Source: an uncultured Cellvibrionales bacterium | GTDB lineage: Bacteria; Pseudomonadota; Gammaproteobacteria; Pseudomonadales; GM7GCV1 | Length of the DNA stretch: 64,000 bases | Direction of reading: 5' to 3' | NCBI GenBank assembly: GCA_913063225.1 | Contig: CAJXYP010000004.1 | Coordinates: 60,614-124,613 of the forward strand | In this document: positions 19,901 through 28,318 of the stretch, piece after piece | Layout: each line of letters begins with the position of its first letter | Position numbering within the stretch: the first letter of the stretch is position 1 | Translations under genes and position numbers: made by a program | The notes under the pieces: model-generated | What the model was told of the DNA's origin: nothing | Database searches by the model: none | What the model saw: only the letters and a program-made list of their open reading frames with translations

Positions 19901-20917
19901 ATGTTTCGCATTTTTGCGATTCTAGCTGCTTTAGTTGCTGCGCTATTGGTCTCAGCTTCCAGCTTTGCCCACCATGGCTATGGCGGCAGATACAACCAGG
20001 AAATTGTGGTTGAGCTAGAAGGCGAGTTAGTGGACCTTCTTTGGCGTAATCCTCATGTGCGTTTGACCATTAAGGACGCGCAAGGAGAGCTTTGGGATAT
20101 CGAAGTAGGTTCTTCTACCGTGATGCTGCGCCGTGGCATTACTGAAGATATGGTAAATATCGGCGAGCATATCCGTATTGCCGGCTTGGGTTCAATGCGC
20201 GGTCGTAATGAAATGACAGCCGGTAATATTTTACTGCCCTCAGGTGAAGAGCTTCTTTTGTCCAGTGGCTCTCGGCCGCGGTGGCCGAACTCTAACTTGG
20301 TAGGTGGCGGTAATTTTCTAACTAACGCGATTGGCGATACCTCGAATCCAGACTTGGGAGTATTCCGAGTTTGGAGCACTGTTGTTAGAGATCCCGCTAG
20401 CAAGGGAATCTATCCGGAAGCCTCTGATCCAGCGCTGTCTTATCGCTATCCGCTTACAACAGATGCACTTACCTATCTAAACAACTTTGATCCGGCGACG
20501 GATAACCCCCTAGAAGCCTATTGCGTAAGCAAGGGCATGCCTATGGTTATGGATCAGCCTTTCCCCATGGAATTTATCGATATGGGCGATGCCATTTTTG
20601 CTCGCCTTGAAGAGTACGACACGGTGCGCACCATCTACATGAATGAGACTATTCCTAGACCAGAGGAAAGTTCGCTACTGGGCTATTTCACCGGTACTTG
20701 GGATGGCGACACCCTCGTGGTAACCACTAACCAAGTCAATTGGCCCTATTTTAGTCAAATGGGCGTTCAACAAAGCGCAGATATAGCTTTTGAGGAACGT
20801 TTTACAACCGTAGAGCAGGGCAGCCGCTTGAACTACCAGTTGACGGCTACCGACCAAGTCACTTTTACCGGGCCCGTTGTATTAACTAAGTATTGGATTT
20901 GGGATCCCAGCGTTTAA
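19901..20917 (+). CDS. Two-module exported protein (OB-like AHHG module plus EGDTLVVET-type domain)
   Basis: A 338-residue periplasmic protein. Residues 1-23 are a signal peptide; AHHGYGGRYN then opens an OB-like module (LEGELVDLLWRNPHVRLTI, LWDIEVGSS, IGEHIRIAGLGS, to ~115). The C-terminal part from ~200 has PMVMDQPFPMEFIDMG, YDTVRTIYMNE, and LGYFTGTWDGDTLVVTTNQV, ending in ERFTTVEQGSRLNYQLTATD. The same two parts occur fused at 41389 and as separate genes at 50786/51563. Neither has a known reaction; a steroid- or aromatic-related role is sometimes guessed for such neighbourhoods but nothing here proves it. GGGGGA precedes the ATG by 3 bp. Confidence 0.8.
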   Translation: MFRIFAILAALVAALLVSASSFAHHGYGGRYNQEIVVELEGELVDLLWRNPHVRLTIKDAQGELWDIEVGSSTVMLRRGITEDMVNIGEHIRIAGLGSMRGRNEMTAGNILLPSGEELLLSSGSRPRWPNSNLVGGGNFLTNAIGDTSNPDLGVFRVWSTVVRDPASKGIYPEASDPALSYRYPLTTDALTYLNNFDPATDNPLEAYCVSKGMPMVMDQPFPMEFIDMGDAIFARLEEYDTVRTIYMNETIPRPEESSLLGYFTGTWDGDTLVVTTNQVNWPYFSQMGVQQSADIAFEERFTTVEQGSRLNYQLTATDQVTFTGPVVLTKYWIWDPSV

Positions 20918-21028
20918 GTGGTGGACTACCGCTGTACCGAGTAGAACTTTCCTACAGTTTTGTTAAGCCTAGGCTCTTTTCCGATAGAGCTAAGTATACT
21001 TTTGCGCATTCTCGGGGGAGAAATTTAA

Positions 21029-21655
21029 ATGGGGTTAAAAAATTCTTACGCGACTTATGGCTCTGTCGCCAAATGGCTGCATTGGCTCATGGCCCTATGT
21101 TTTATAGGGGCCTATTGTGCGGTTTATTACGGAATTTGGTTTTTTCCTGATGCCCGCAGTCCAGATCGAAATTTTATAAGAGGCATTCACACCATGTTTG
21201 GCCTTTCCGTCGGACTGCTGGTTTTACCGCGCTTGATATGGAAAGTGGTCAATGTAGAACCTCATCCAGATCCTGCGCCGAACTGGCAACACCTTGCCGC
21301 AAAGTATGCCCATTGGGGCCTGTATTTTTTTATGATTGCCTGTCCCCTCACCGGTTGGTTGGGCACAGGTGGTCGAAGCGTCAATATGTTCTGGCTATTC
21401 GAGATACCCACATTTCGAGGTTCAGCTTTATTTCCTTGGTTGGTTGAAGGGAAACTTGGATTAACCTTTGAAGAATGGGAACACCCCATTGATATAGCGC
21501 ACAAACAGGTTTTCGGAAGATGGATGGCCTGGATGCTTATTCTTGTGCATATTGCCGCAGCGCTCTATCACCACGTTTTTGAGAAAGACAATACTCTGCG
21601 ACGTATGGTTCCGCGGGCTAAGCTGCTACAAACTGAATCTTCGTCAGAAAAATAG
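21029..21655 (+). CDS. Cytochrome b561 family protein
   Basis: A 208-residue inner-membrane dihaem cytochrome predicted to pass electrons between quinol and a periplasmic or membrane partner. Four hydrophobic helices carry the expected histidines: KWLHWLMALCFIGAY (helix 1), RGIHTMFGLSVGLLVL (helix 2), KYAHWGLYFFMIACPLTGW (helix 3), and LVHIAAALYHHVF (helix 4). The start is supported by GGGGGAG 8 bp upstream. It follows the 19901 gene in the same direction after 111 bp; a shared job is possible but unproven. A truncated copy of its beginning lies downstream. Confidence 0.92.
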   Translation: MGLKNSYATYGSVAKWLHWLMALCFIGAYCAVYYGIWFFPDARSPDRNFIRGIHTMFGLSVGLLVLPRLIWKVVNVEPHPDPAPNWQHLAAKYAHWGLYFFMIACPLTGWLGTGGRSVNMFWLFEIPTFRGSALFPWLVEGKLGLTFEEWEHPIDIAHKQVFGRWMAWMLILVHIAAALYHHVFEKDNTLRRMVPRAKLLQTESSSEK

Positions 21656-21739
21656 GCTGAGAAAATTATTTGTGCGGGACGAACAGTCGCCCGGCTTTTG
21701 TGCGGACCTGACGAGTCAGGATTTGTTGGACTAATAGCT

Positions 21740-21825
21740 TATCTTTGCTTTTGCGCTTTCCTGGGGGAGCAAGCCAAATGGCATTAAGAAATTCACAGGC
21801 GACTTTTGGGCCCGTAGCTAAATGG
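21740..21825 (+). pseudogene. Truncated duplicate of cytochrome b561 start and leader
   Basis: From ATG 21778 the codons read MALRNSQATFGPVAKW, against MGLKNSYATYGSVAKW in the intact gene. Similarity stops after 16 codons and an unrelated stretch follows. The leader is duplicated too (TTTTGCGCNTTC, then the G5-AG ribosome site). The rest of the gene is missing; it is abruptly replaced by sequence leading to the hydrolase gene on the other strand. Confidence 0.85.
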
Positions 21826-21856
21826 CAAAATCGGCCGGTATCAGCGTCAATTCTAG

Positions 21857-22792
21857 TTAATCGGAAGAAGCTTCATTCCAGGCTGAAGTGGCTAGTGCGC
21901 TAATACCATTGGCTCTCGGAAAGTCTGGATACTCTGACACCATCTCAGCATGCACTCTAGACGCGGTATCTTCTATGGACAGGCCCGCTGTCTTTAATTC
22001 TAGTGTTCGGCTCTTAATCCGTTGCAGAATACCTTTAAGTATCGGCGTAAGTGAGCCATCGCCGAGATTGCCGTGGGCTGGCACTATATATTCGGGTGCC
22101 ATCTCTTCAAACAGGTCTAGGGCCGCTAGCCAGGCTGACATACTTGAACCCGCGTTGGCGGATACAAAAGAGCTGTTCATTACCACGTCGCCGGAAAACA
22201 GCACTTTATCCTCAGCAACAAAAAAACCGGTATCGCCAAGGGTATGGGTAGGGCCTACTAAAACCATCTCGACAGTTACACCGCCTAAATCTAGGCTGTA
22301 TTCGCGGTCAAAAGTTATATCGGCCGTTTCTATTTCAGCATCACTCAGCAGTTCTCCCATCAGCGCGGATCGACCGGAGAATCGTTCGATAACACGCTGG
22401 CCGTTCTCCATATTCTCGGCTTCCTGAATATTGGAATTGATATAGGTAGTAGCAGAAGGGAAGGCGATAGAGCCTGTTGTATGCTCCGAATGATAATGAG
22501 TTGTGGCGATATAGAGTTCGGTATTGTCGCTGACTTTAGCCACTTCTCGCAATATAATCTCGCCGTTGCGTCGGCCCAAGCCTAAGTCGATTACCAGTGT
22601 CGCGCGATCGCCCACAATAATACCTACATTTGGCACGCCAGATTCTCCCGGGTCAGGTATGACATAGCTATGCTCGCCTAGTTGAACTGTGGTATTTTCC
22701 GAAATCAGCTGCGCGCTGGCAGTGGGTGCCAGCGATAGATAGGTTAAAAATAGAACAATTCTGCCTGCGACCATAGCTCCCCCAAACCACAT
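21857..22792 (-). CDS. Metallo-beta-lactamase-fold hydrolase, exported
   Basis: A 311-residue hydrolase with a signal peptide ending near TASA-Q. The zinc site is recognisable: H99-Y-H101-S-E103-H104 (the usual HxHxDH with Asp replaced by Glu), H183 in GPTHTLGDTG, D202 in LFSGDVV, and H240 in VPAHG. Such proteins hydrolyse esters, thioesters or lactams in the periplasm; the substrate is not evident. The in-frame ATG at 22774 is an alternative start. A G5-AG run lies between the two ATGs, only 2 bp before the second, so the start is uncertain. Confidence 0.88.
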   Translation of the reverse strand: MWFGGAMVAGRIVLFLTYLSLAPTASAQLISENTTVQLGEHSYVIPDPGESGVPNVGIIVGDRATLVIDLGLGRRNGEIILREVAKVSDNTELYIATTHYHSEHTTGSIAFPSATTYINSNIQEAENMENGQRVIERFSGRSALMGELLSDAEIETADITFDREYSLDLGGVTVEMVLVGPTHTLGDTGFFVAEDKVLFSGDVVMNSSFVSANAGSSMSAWLAALDLFEEMAPEYIVPAHGNLGDGSLTPILKGILQRIKSRTLELKTAGLSIEDTASRVHAEMVSEYPDFPRANGISALATSAWNEASSD

Positions 22793-22949
22793 TTGTAAGC
22801 CAATTTAGATTAGCACTTCTTGATGGGAGATTTAAGCCTATCTAAGATTTCATTAAGAGTCGTGAAGACTACTTACATTTATCCAAAACCTTCTTCTATA
22901 CTAGGTGGCTTCTGCCAATTCCGCGCAGATGCTTCCTGGGGGTTTTACG

Positions 22950-23609
22950 ATGAAACTTAGTACAACAGTTATTTTTGGAGTGGTCTTTGCTGCTCTTTCA
23001 ACATTTGCTCTTGCGCAGGACGACGAACAACCAGCGATGGGCTTCTTTGTAACTAGCGTTGGTGTTGGTAACGGTGCAGACCTAGGTGGTTTGGCTGGCG
23101 CTGATGCACATTGCCAAGCTTTGGCTGAAGCTACAGGTTCTGACCGCACATGGGCTGCTTACTTAAGCACTCAGTCCGAAGGCCGGATGGCTGCTGTTGA
23201 TGCACGTGACCGCATTGGTGCCGGTCCGTGGCACAATGCCAATGGCATTGTTATCGCCGCTGATACGAATGTTTTGCATTACGATAATTCAAACATCAAT
23301 TACGGTATGGCGCTGAACGAAAATGGCAATACCATTAATTCCGGTGGAATGAGTAATTCACCCAATCAACACGATATTCTGACTGGTTCAAATATGGACG
23401 GTACCGTATTTACCCCTGAATCTGATGGTACTTGCAGCAACTGGACCAGCAGTGACGAAGGTAATGCTGGTGTAGGCCATCACGATAGATTCCGTGGTAC
23501 CACTCCAGGAAGTTCATGGAACTACGTGCATCCTTCTCGTGGTTGCAGCCAAGAAAACTTGCAGGGAAGTGGCGGTGCTGGTTTGTTCTACTGCTTTGCT
23601 ACTGACTAA
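22950..23609 (+). CDS. Secreted lectin-like protein (LGGLAGADAHC family)
   Basis: A 219-residue protein. The ATG at 22950 is chosen over an upstream in-frame ATG at 22905 because a signal peptide (KLSTTVIFGVVFAALSTFALA) and a GGGGG ribosome site begin there. The mature part starts with FFVTSVGVGNGADLGGLAGADAHC and then TWAAYLST, DARDRIGAGPW, and HDILTGSNMDGT. Paired cysteines near the end (CSNWTSSD, GCSQEN, FYCF) complete a C-type-lectin-like plan (DUF1554-like). It probably binds something outside the cell or in the periplasm. It is monocistronic, with its own terminator. Confidence 0.78.
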   Translation: MKLSTTVIFGVVFAALSTFALAQDDEQPAMGFFVTSVGVGNGADLGGLAGADAHCQALAEATGSDRTWAAYLSTQSEGRMAAVDARDRIGAGPWHNANGIVIAADTNVLHYDNSNINYGMALNENGNTINSGGMSNSPNQHDILTGSNMDGTVFTPESDGTCSNWTSSDEGNAGVGHHDRFRGTTPGSSWNYVHPSRGCSQENLQGSGGAGLFYCFATD

Positions 23610-23631
23610 TATTTAGTAAATGTAGTAATCT

Positions 23632-23663
23632 GAATGGCCACTAATTAGTGGCCATTCTTTTTT
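23632..23663 (+). terminator. Rho-independent terminator after lectin-like gene
   Basis: A perfect palindromic stem, GAATGGCCACTAA / TTAGTGGCCATTC, is followed by six or more T. Confidence 0.93.
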
Positions 23664-23734
23664 GTAGACCTTTTGAAGAGTTTTTCTCCAACTAAACGTC
23701 TTAGTACCTGCAGACCAACAAGAGTCAATTTAAT

Positions 23735-24529
23735 ATGATCAAGCTATATCAGGCAGGAATGTCTACCTGCGTGCAAAAAGTACGCTTTGTATTGGAACAG
23801 AAGGGCATACCCTGGGAAGGGATTGCGGTAGACCTTCATGGTGGTGAAAACTACTCCCCCGAATATATGAAGATCAATCCGAAGGCCATTATTCCCGTGT
23901 TAGACGATGACGGAGATATGGTTTTTGAATCCGGCAATATTTGTTTGTACCTGGATGAAAAATACCCGGATACGCCCCTTATGCCTAGTGACTTTAAGGG
24001 TAGGGCGGATGTACGTGCTTTTGCGCAGCTAATTGATGAGCAGGTGCATACAGACACTTCAGCTTGCACCTATGCCATTGCTTTTGGCTCCGCTATTCGC
24101 GCCAAATACGATACTCCAGAAAAGCTGGAAGCCTATTTGATGGCGATGCCGGATTACGGTCGGCGCTATTTGAAGCGTCAGGTTATTACTAAGGGTATTG
24201 AATGCGCGGAAGTGGAAATCGCGGTTCGGCATTTGGGCGCTATGTTGGAACGTCTTGAAGACGCACTAAATAGTGCTGACTATTTAGTTGGTAATCAATT
24301 GAGCATCGCTGATATTGTTTATTTGCCCTATGTAGTTCGTCTGACTCACTTGAATATGGATTACATGTGGAACAACAAACCGGGAGTGACTGCTTGGTTT
24401 GAACGCATGAAGCAAACCAAAGGATACAAGCAGGGTTTAGAGGCATTTTTTGTGCCTGAGGTTGTTGCCCGCATGGGTGACTCTGGTACTAAGGCAGAGT
24501 CAGCTATTCGAAGAATGCTTTCAATATAG
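23735..24529 (+). CDS. Glutathione S-transferase family protein
   Basis: A 264-residue cytosolic enzyme. The N-terminal thioredoxin-like domain (residues 1-80) shows MSTCVQKVRFVLEQKGIPWE, the cis-Pro segment KAIIPVLDDDG, and ESGNICLYLDEKYPDTPLMP for glutathione gamma-glutamyl binding. The all-helical C-terminal domain contains DYLVGNQLSIADIVYLPYV with the conserved N-capping Asp. Cys/Ser residues near position 10-12 are candidates for activating glutathione. The substrate is unknown. It appears to be a single-gene unit. Confidence 0.9.
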   Translation: MIKLYQAGMSTCVQKVRFVLEQKGIPWEGIAVDLHGGENYSPEYMKINPKAIIPVLDDDGDMVFESGNICLYLDEKYPDTPLMPSDFKGRADVRAFAQLIDEQVHTDTSACTYAIAFGSAIRAKYDTPEKLEAYLMAMPDYGRRYLKRQVITKGIECAEVEIAVRHLGAMLERLEDALNSADYLVGNQLSIADIVYLPYVVRLTHLNMDYMWNNKPGVTAWFERMKQTKGYKQGLEAFFVPEVVARMGDSGTKAESAIRRMLSI

Positions 24530-24550
24530 CTTTCCGCTCTGATCTATCAG

Positions 24551-24579
24551 CGCCCGCTCAATGCGGGCGTTGTTATTTT
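24551..24579 (+). terminator. Probable terminator after GST gene
   Basis: A 7-bp GC stem CGCCCGC / GCGGGCG with a 5-base loop is followed by a T-rich tract interrupted by G and A. Confidence 0.72.
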
Positions 24580-24628
24580 TGCAAAAGAGAATTGCCAAAA
24601 ATGCGTGTAAACAAATCGGAGGCTCGAG

Positions 24629-25243
24629 CTAAAAAATCAGTTGCTCGATTTCTGTCTCAACCGCTGCCATTTTCGGAGCGGGATCAAATTTCAATAATTG
24701 ATCAGCGGAGATCATGGTTACGTCGGTAATATTTAGGAAGCCTAGTAGGTGCTTTAGATAGCGGCCGGCAAAGTCGATATCAGAGCCTACGCCCGTGCCG
24801 CCAGACGCCATAACTACATAAGCCTTTTTGTTTTGCAGTAGACCTCGGGGCCCGTGTTCTGTGTATTGGAATGTCAGGCGCGCCCGGCAGATATTGTCTA
24901 TCCAGGCTTTAAGATTGGAGGTAATGCCGAAGTTGTATATAGGGCTAGAAATAAGCAGTACGTCCGCAGCCAAAACTTCATCCACCAATTCAGTAGAGAA
25001 CTTTAGTGTCTCCCAGTGTTCCTCGGTGCGGTCATCGTCCAAAGTTCTGGTGGCAATAACCCATTCGGGAGTAATTTGGGGGATGCCCTCTGTGACATCT
25101 CGTTTAACCACATTGAAGGATTGTTGTGATTCAAGTCTCGCTTGCAACTTGTCTGCGACCGAACGGCTCACTGAGGTTTCCAAACTTAAGCTGGAATCAA
25201 TGCGAAGTAAGTTAATTGGCTTGTTTTCTGAATCCGACACCAA
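24629..25243 (-). CDS. azoR: FMN-dependent NADH-azoreductase / flavodoxin-fold oxidoreductase
   Basis: A 204-residue cytosolic flavoprotein of the AzoR/acyl-carrier-phosphodiesterase family, which reduces azo bonds and quinones with NAD(P)H. Landmarks: LLRIDSSLSLETSVSRSVAD (phosphate-binding loop of FMN), LISSPIYNFGITSNLKAWID (the P-M/I-Y-N-F motif), TFQYTEHGPRGLLQNKKA, and ASGGTGVGSDIDF. Length is as expected. Transcribed alone and divergent from uvrC. Confidence 0.9.
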   Translation of the reverse strand: MVSDSENKPINLLRIDSSLSLETSVSRSVADKLQARLESQQSFNVVKRDVTEGIPQITPEWVIATRTLDDDRTEEHWETLKFSTELVDEVLAADVLLISSPIYNFGITSNLKAWIDNICRARLTFQYTEHGPRGLLQNKKAYVVMASGGTGVGSDIDFAGRYLKHLLGFLNITDVTMISADQLLKFDPAPKMAAVETEIEQLIF

Positions 25244-25423
25244 GTTTCTCCCCTAAGGTAAATATTTGATGCGCATTCTATTGATAGAGAAGCTTTTGTG
25301 CCAGATACAAAGTCCAATTGTCATGATCAATTACTCTAATTGATAGGGAATGAAGTCGAATAGATGATGAAAGAAATTAGTGAGGCGTATAGATGACGCC
25401 AAAACTACATTAGAATTCAAGAT

Positions 25424-27247
25424 ATGCCGCACCCCGATTTTGATAGCAAAGCTTTTCTGAAAACCCTGCCAAATTCCGCGGGCGTTTATCAGATGTACAA
25501 CGAGAAGAATGAAATTCTCTATGTGGGCAAGGCAAAAAACTTAAAGAATAGGGTGACCAGCTATTTCACTGGTCGCGCTCAGAATGCCAAAACCCAGGCA
25601 CTGGTAAATCGCATAGCAAGTATTCAGGTAACGGTTACCAAAACCGAATCTGAAGCGCTCATTCTCGAGCACAATCTAATTAAGCAGCAGTCGCCTCACT
25701 ACAATATTTTGCTTAAGGACGATAAGTCTTACCCCTATATATTTGTATCCGATGAAGAATGGCCGCGAGTGGCTTTTCATAGGGGGCCTAAGCGGGCAAA
25801 AGGCCAGTACTTTGGCCCCTATCCAAACTCCTATGCGGCTCGGGAAGCCTTGGCTCTGCTGCAGAAAGTATTCAAGGTTCGCCAGTGTGAGAACAGCTTC
25901 TTTCGGAATAGATCACGACCCTGTTTGCAGTATCAGATAGAGCGCTGCAAAGGGCCCTGTGTAGAGCTTGTGGAGCACGAAGAATACGACAAGGATTTAG
26001 AGCGCACGCTCAGGTTCCTAAAGGGTGAAAACGAAGAGTTGGTGCAAAGTCTGATGGACGATATGGAAAGTGCTTCGAAAAGTTTGGAGTTTGAGAAAGC
26101 CGCCGGCTATCGCGACTCCGTTTCCCAGCTTCGCGTAGTGCAGTCGGGCCAGAATATTGAGCGGGGCAGCGCCAATCTCGACATAGTTGCTGCAGCTACT
26201 AACGGCAGTTCTGCGTGCGTGCATATGCTGTTTATTCGACAGGGACGCATGATTGCCAGCCGATCTTATTATCCAAAAGACGAGTTGGCTGCCTCTCCGG
26301 CGGACGTAGTGGCTGACTTTGTGCCGCACTATTATCTATCCGGCCAAGACCGGGTAGCGCCCTCGGAAATTGTTATCGCTGAAGCTATCGAAGACTCAAA
26401 AGTAATTGAGCAAAGCATATCTGAAGTGCTGGCGCGCAAAGTGCGAATTAACGTCCCCAAAAAAGGTAGGCGCATCGAGTGGTTGGATGTTGCTGCCCGT
26501 ACTGCAGAGCAAAACTTATCTGGGAAATTGGCAGGCAAGGCAAGCCACCAAAGGCGTTTAATCGCTTTAGGAGAGGCTCTGGGTATGGATGCAGCGCCAG
26601 TAAGGCTCGAATGCTACGACATCAGCCATCATTCCGGTGCAGAGACTGTGGCGTCCTGTGTCGTATTTAACGAGGAAGGCCCGGCCAAAGGCGACTATCG
26701 TAAATTCAATATCGACAAGATCACCCCCGGCGATGATTACGCCGCTATGGACCAAGTATTGCGCCGACGTTTTACTCGGCTTAAAAAGGGCGAGGGCCTA
26801 AAGCCGGATATATTAGTGATTGACGGCGGTAAGGGGCAAATGACTCAAGCCAAAGGCGTTTTGAAAGCGTTAGAAATCACTGACATAGTATTACTTGGAG
26901 TGGCTAAGGGAGCTGCACGCAAGTCTGGCTGGGAGAAATTGTTCGTCGGCGAAGACTCTGTTGAGTTGGCCTTGGATTCCCACTCTCCAGCCTTTCATCT
27001 AATTCAGAATATCCGTGACGAGGCGCATAGGTTTGCGGTTGCAGGTCATACAGCGCGCAAAAACAAGAAACTGGTGAGTTCGCCGCTGGACAAGATCGAT
27101 GGCATTGGTGCCAAGCGCAAAAAAGCCTTACTTACCCACTTTGGCGGGTTGCAGGGGATATCCGGTGCTGGTGTCGGTGATTTAGCCAAGGTTGATGGAA
27201 TCAACAGAAATCTGGCGGAAGACATATACTCTCACTTTCACGACTAA
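25424..27247 (+). CDS. uvrC: Excinuclease ABC subunit C
   Basis: UvrC makes the two incisions flanking DNA lesions in nucleotide excision repair. The 607-residue length is close to E. coli UvrC. A GIY-YIG nuclease domain lies at residues ~15-95 (GVYQMYNEKNEILYVGKAK). A UVR motif for UvrB contact is near 203-238. The C-terminal RNase-H-like nuclease (ECYDISH, DILVIDGGKGQ) and a helix-hairpin-helix pair (KIDGIGAKRKKALLTHFGG) follow. It is adjacent to pgsA, a conserved gammaproteobacterial linkage. No strong Shine-Dalgarno is seen. Confidence 0.97.
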   Translation: MPHPDFDSKAFLKTLPNSAGVYQMYNEKNEILYVGKAKNLKNRVTSYFTGRAQNAKTQALVNRIASIQVTVTKTESEALILEHNLIKQQSPHYNILLKDDKSYPYIFVSDEEWPRVAFHRGPKRAKGQYFGPYPNSYAAREALALLQKVFKVRQCENSFFRNRSRPCLQYQIERCKGPCVELVEHEEYDKDLERTLRFLKGENEELVQSLMDDMESASKSLEFEKAAGYRDSVSQLRVVQSGQNIERGSANLDIVAAATNGSSACVHMLFIRQGRMIASRSYYPKDELAASPADVVADFVPHYYLSGQDRVAPSEIVIAEAIEDSKVIEQSISEVLARKVRINVPKKGRRIEWLDVAARTAEQNLSGKLAGKASHQRRLIALGEALGMDAAPVRLECYDISHHSGAETVASCVVFNEEGPAKGDYRKFNIDKITPGDDYAAMDQVLRRRFTRLKKGEGLKPDILVIDGGKGQMTQAKGVLKALEITDIVLLGVAKGAARKSGWEKLFVGEDSVELALDSHSPAFHLIQNIRDEAHRFAVAGHTARKNKKLVSSPLDKIDGIGAKRKKALLTHFGGLQGISGAGVGDLAKVDGINRNLAEDIYSHFHD

Positions 27248-27283
27248 CAACCACAACAAGTAAAAATAATAGAAAGCCGATTT

Positions 27284-27838
27284 ATGAAACAAAGTTTGCC
27301 GAATTATCTGACCTGGAGTCGGGTGCTGATGATCCCTGTTATCGCGGTATTAATCTTGGTACCTGCTACTTGGGCCAATTATCTGAGTGCATCATTATTT
27401 TGCTTTGTAGCTTTTACGGATTGGCTGGACGGTTATTTGGCGCGCAAATGGAAAGTGGAATCCGCTTTTGGGGCCTTTCTCGATCCGGTGGCGGATAAGT
27501 TGCTGGTTGTTGTGCTATTAATCCTACTGGCAATTCAGGGGCCAGAGGCCTTGATGATTGTTTCGGTATTGATAATTGTCAGCCGCGAGATAGTTATCTC
27601 AGCGCTTAGAGAGTGGATGGCAGAGCTCGGCATGCGGGACGCGGTAAAAGTTGCGCCTATCGGCAAGTTAAAAACTACTTTGCAGATGGTTGCCATTGCA
27701 TTGCTATTGCTGGCAGAGCCTTTCAGCGGTTCCAGTATTTATCAAACAGGTATGGTTATTCTTTATGCCGCCGCCGCGGTAACCTTGATATCTATGATTC
27801 AGTACCTATTGGCAGCTGTCAAAAGCTTATCGGTTTAA
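27284..27838 (+). CDS. pgsA: CDP-diacylglycerol--glycerol-3-phosphate 3-phosphatidyltransferase
   Basis: Inner-membrane enzyme of the first committed step toward phosphatidylglycerol and cardiolipin. The 184-residue protein carries the CDP-alcohol phosphotransferase signature DWLDGYLARKW...G...D...D (residues ~46-68) and four or more hydrophobic helices. It starts 36 bp after uvrC. In many relatives tRNA-Gly, -Cys and -Leu follow directly; here those for Cys and Leu are displaced by accessory genes. Its 3' end overlaps the convergent rhodanese gene by 12 bp. Confidence 0.96.
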   Translation: MKQSLPNYLTWSRVLMIPVIAVLILVPATWANYLSASLFCFVAFTDWLDGYLARKWKVESAFGAFLDPVADKLLVVVLLILLAIQGPEALMIVSVLIIVSREIVISALREWMAELGMRDAVKVAPIGKLKTTLQMVAIALLLLAEPFSGSSIYQTGMVILYAAAAVTLISMIQYLLAAVKSLSV

Positions 27839-28168
27839 GGCGTCTTCCAAACCACCAACATTTACTACATTGGTGTAGCCCTCGCGTTCTAGGGTGTCTT
27901 GGGCAATTCCGGCACGTCGACCGCTACCGCAATAAAGCAATATCTCTGCACCTTTATCTATTCCCGCTTCTGTTACGCCAGCCAGAATATCTTCGAATCC
28001 AATATTCACCGCTTCGGATACATGTTGTTCTTGGAACTCTTCCAATGTGCGAACATCTATCCAGATTCCATTTGATACTGGTGTCTGCATACTCGCACAG
28101 GCGGAAACAAGGCTAATAAGGAAAGCAATAGCTAGGCTCTTAGCTAGGGACTTAGATAAGGTCCTCAT
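27827..28168 (-). CDS. Rhodanese-domain lipoprotein
   Basis: A 113-residue protein with a lipoprotein signal peptide (lipobox VSA-C, Cys24) and one rhodanese domain. The domain shows WIDVRTLEEFQEQHV and the active-site loop LLYCGSGRRAG with Cys80. Single-domain periplasmic rhodaneses move sulfane sulfur; the acceptor is unknown. It converges on pgsA with a 12-bp overlap of the two 3' ends. Confidence 0.9.
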   Translation of the reverse strand: MRTLSKSLAKSLAIAFLISLVSACASMQTPVSNGIWIDVRTLEEFQEQHVSEAVNIGFEDILAGVTEAGIDKGAEILLYCGSGRRAGIAQDTLEREGYTNVVNVGGLEDALNR

Positions 28169-28318
28169 AGTATTGATCCTCAGATTGACTTTTTGGGGAT
28201 AATTTTCCGAACATTTTGTATTCTACGGTATAAAGAGTTGAGTAGTGGCAGCTGTCCACACTATGCTTGCACTTTGCTTGTCGTTTATTCCAAATTTTTG
28301 GATCTTGGGCAGTAAATT

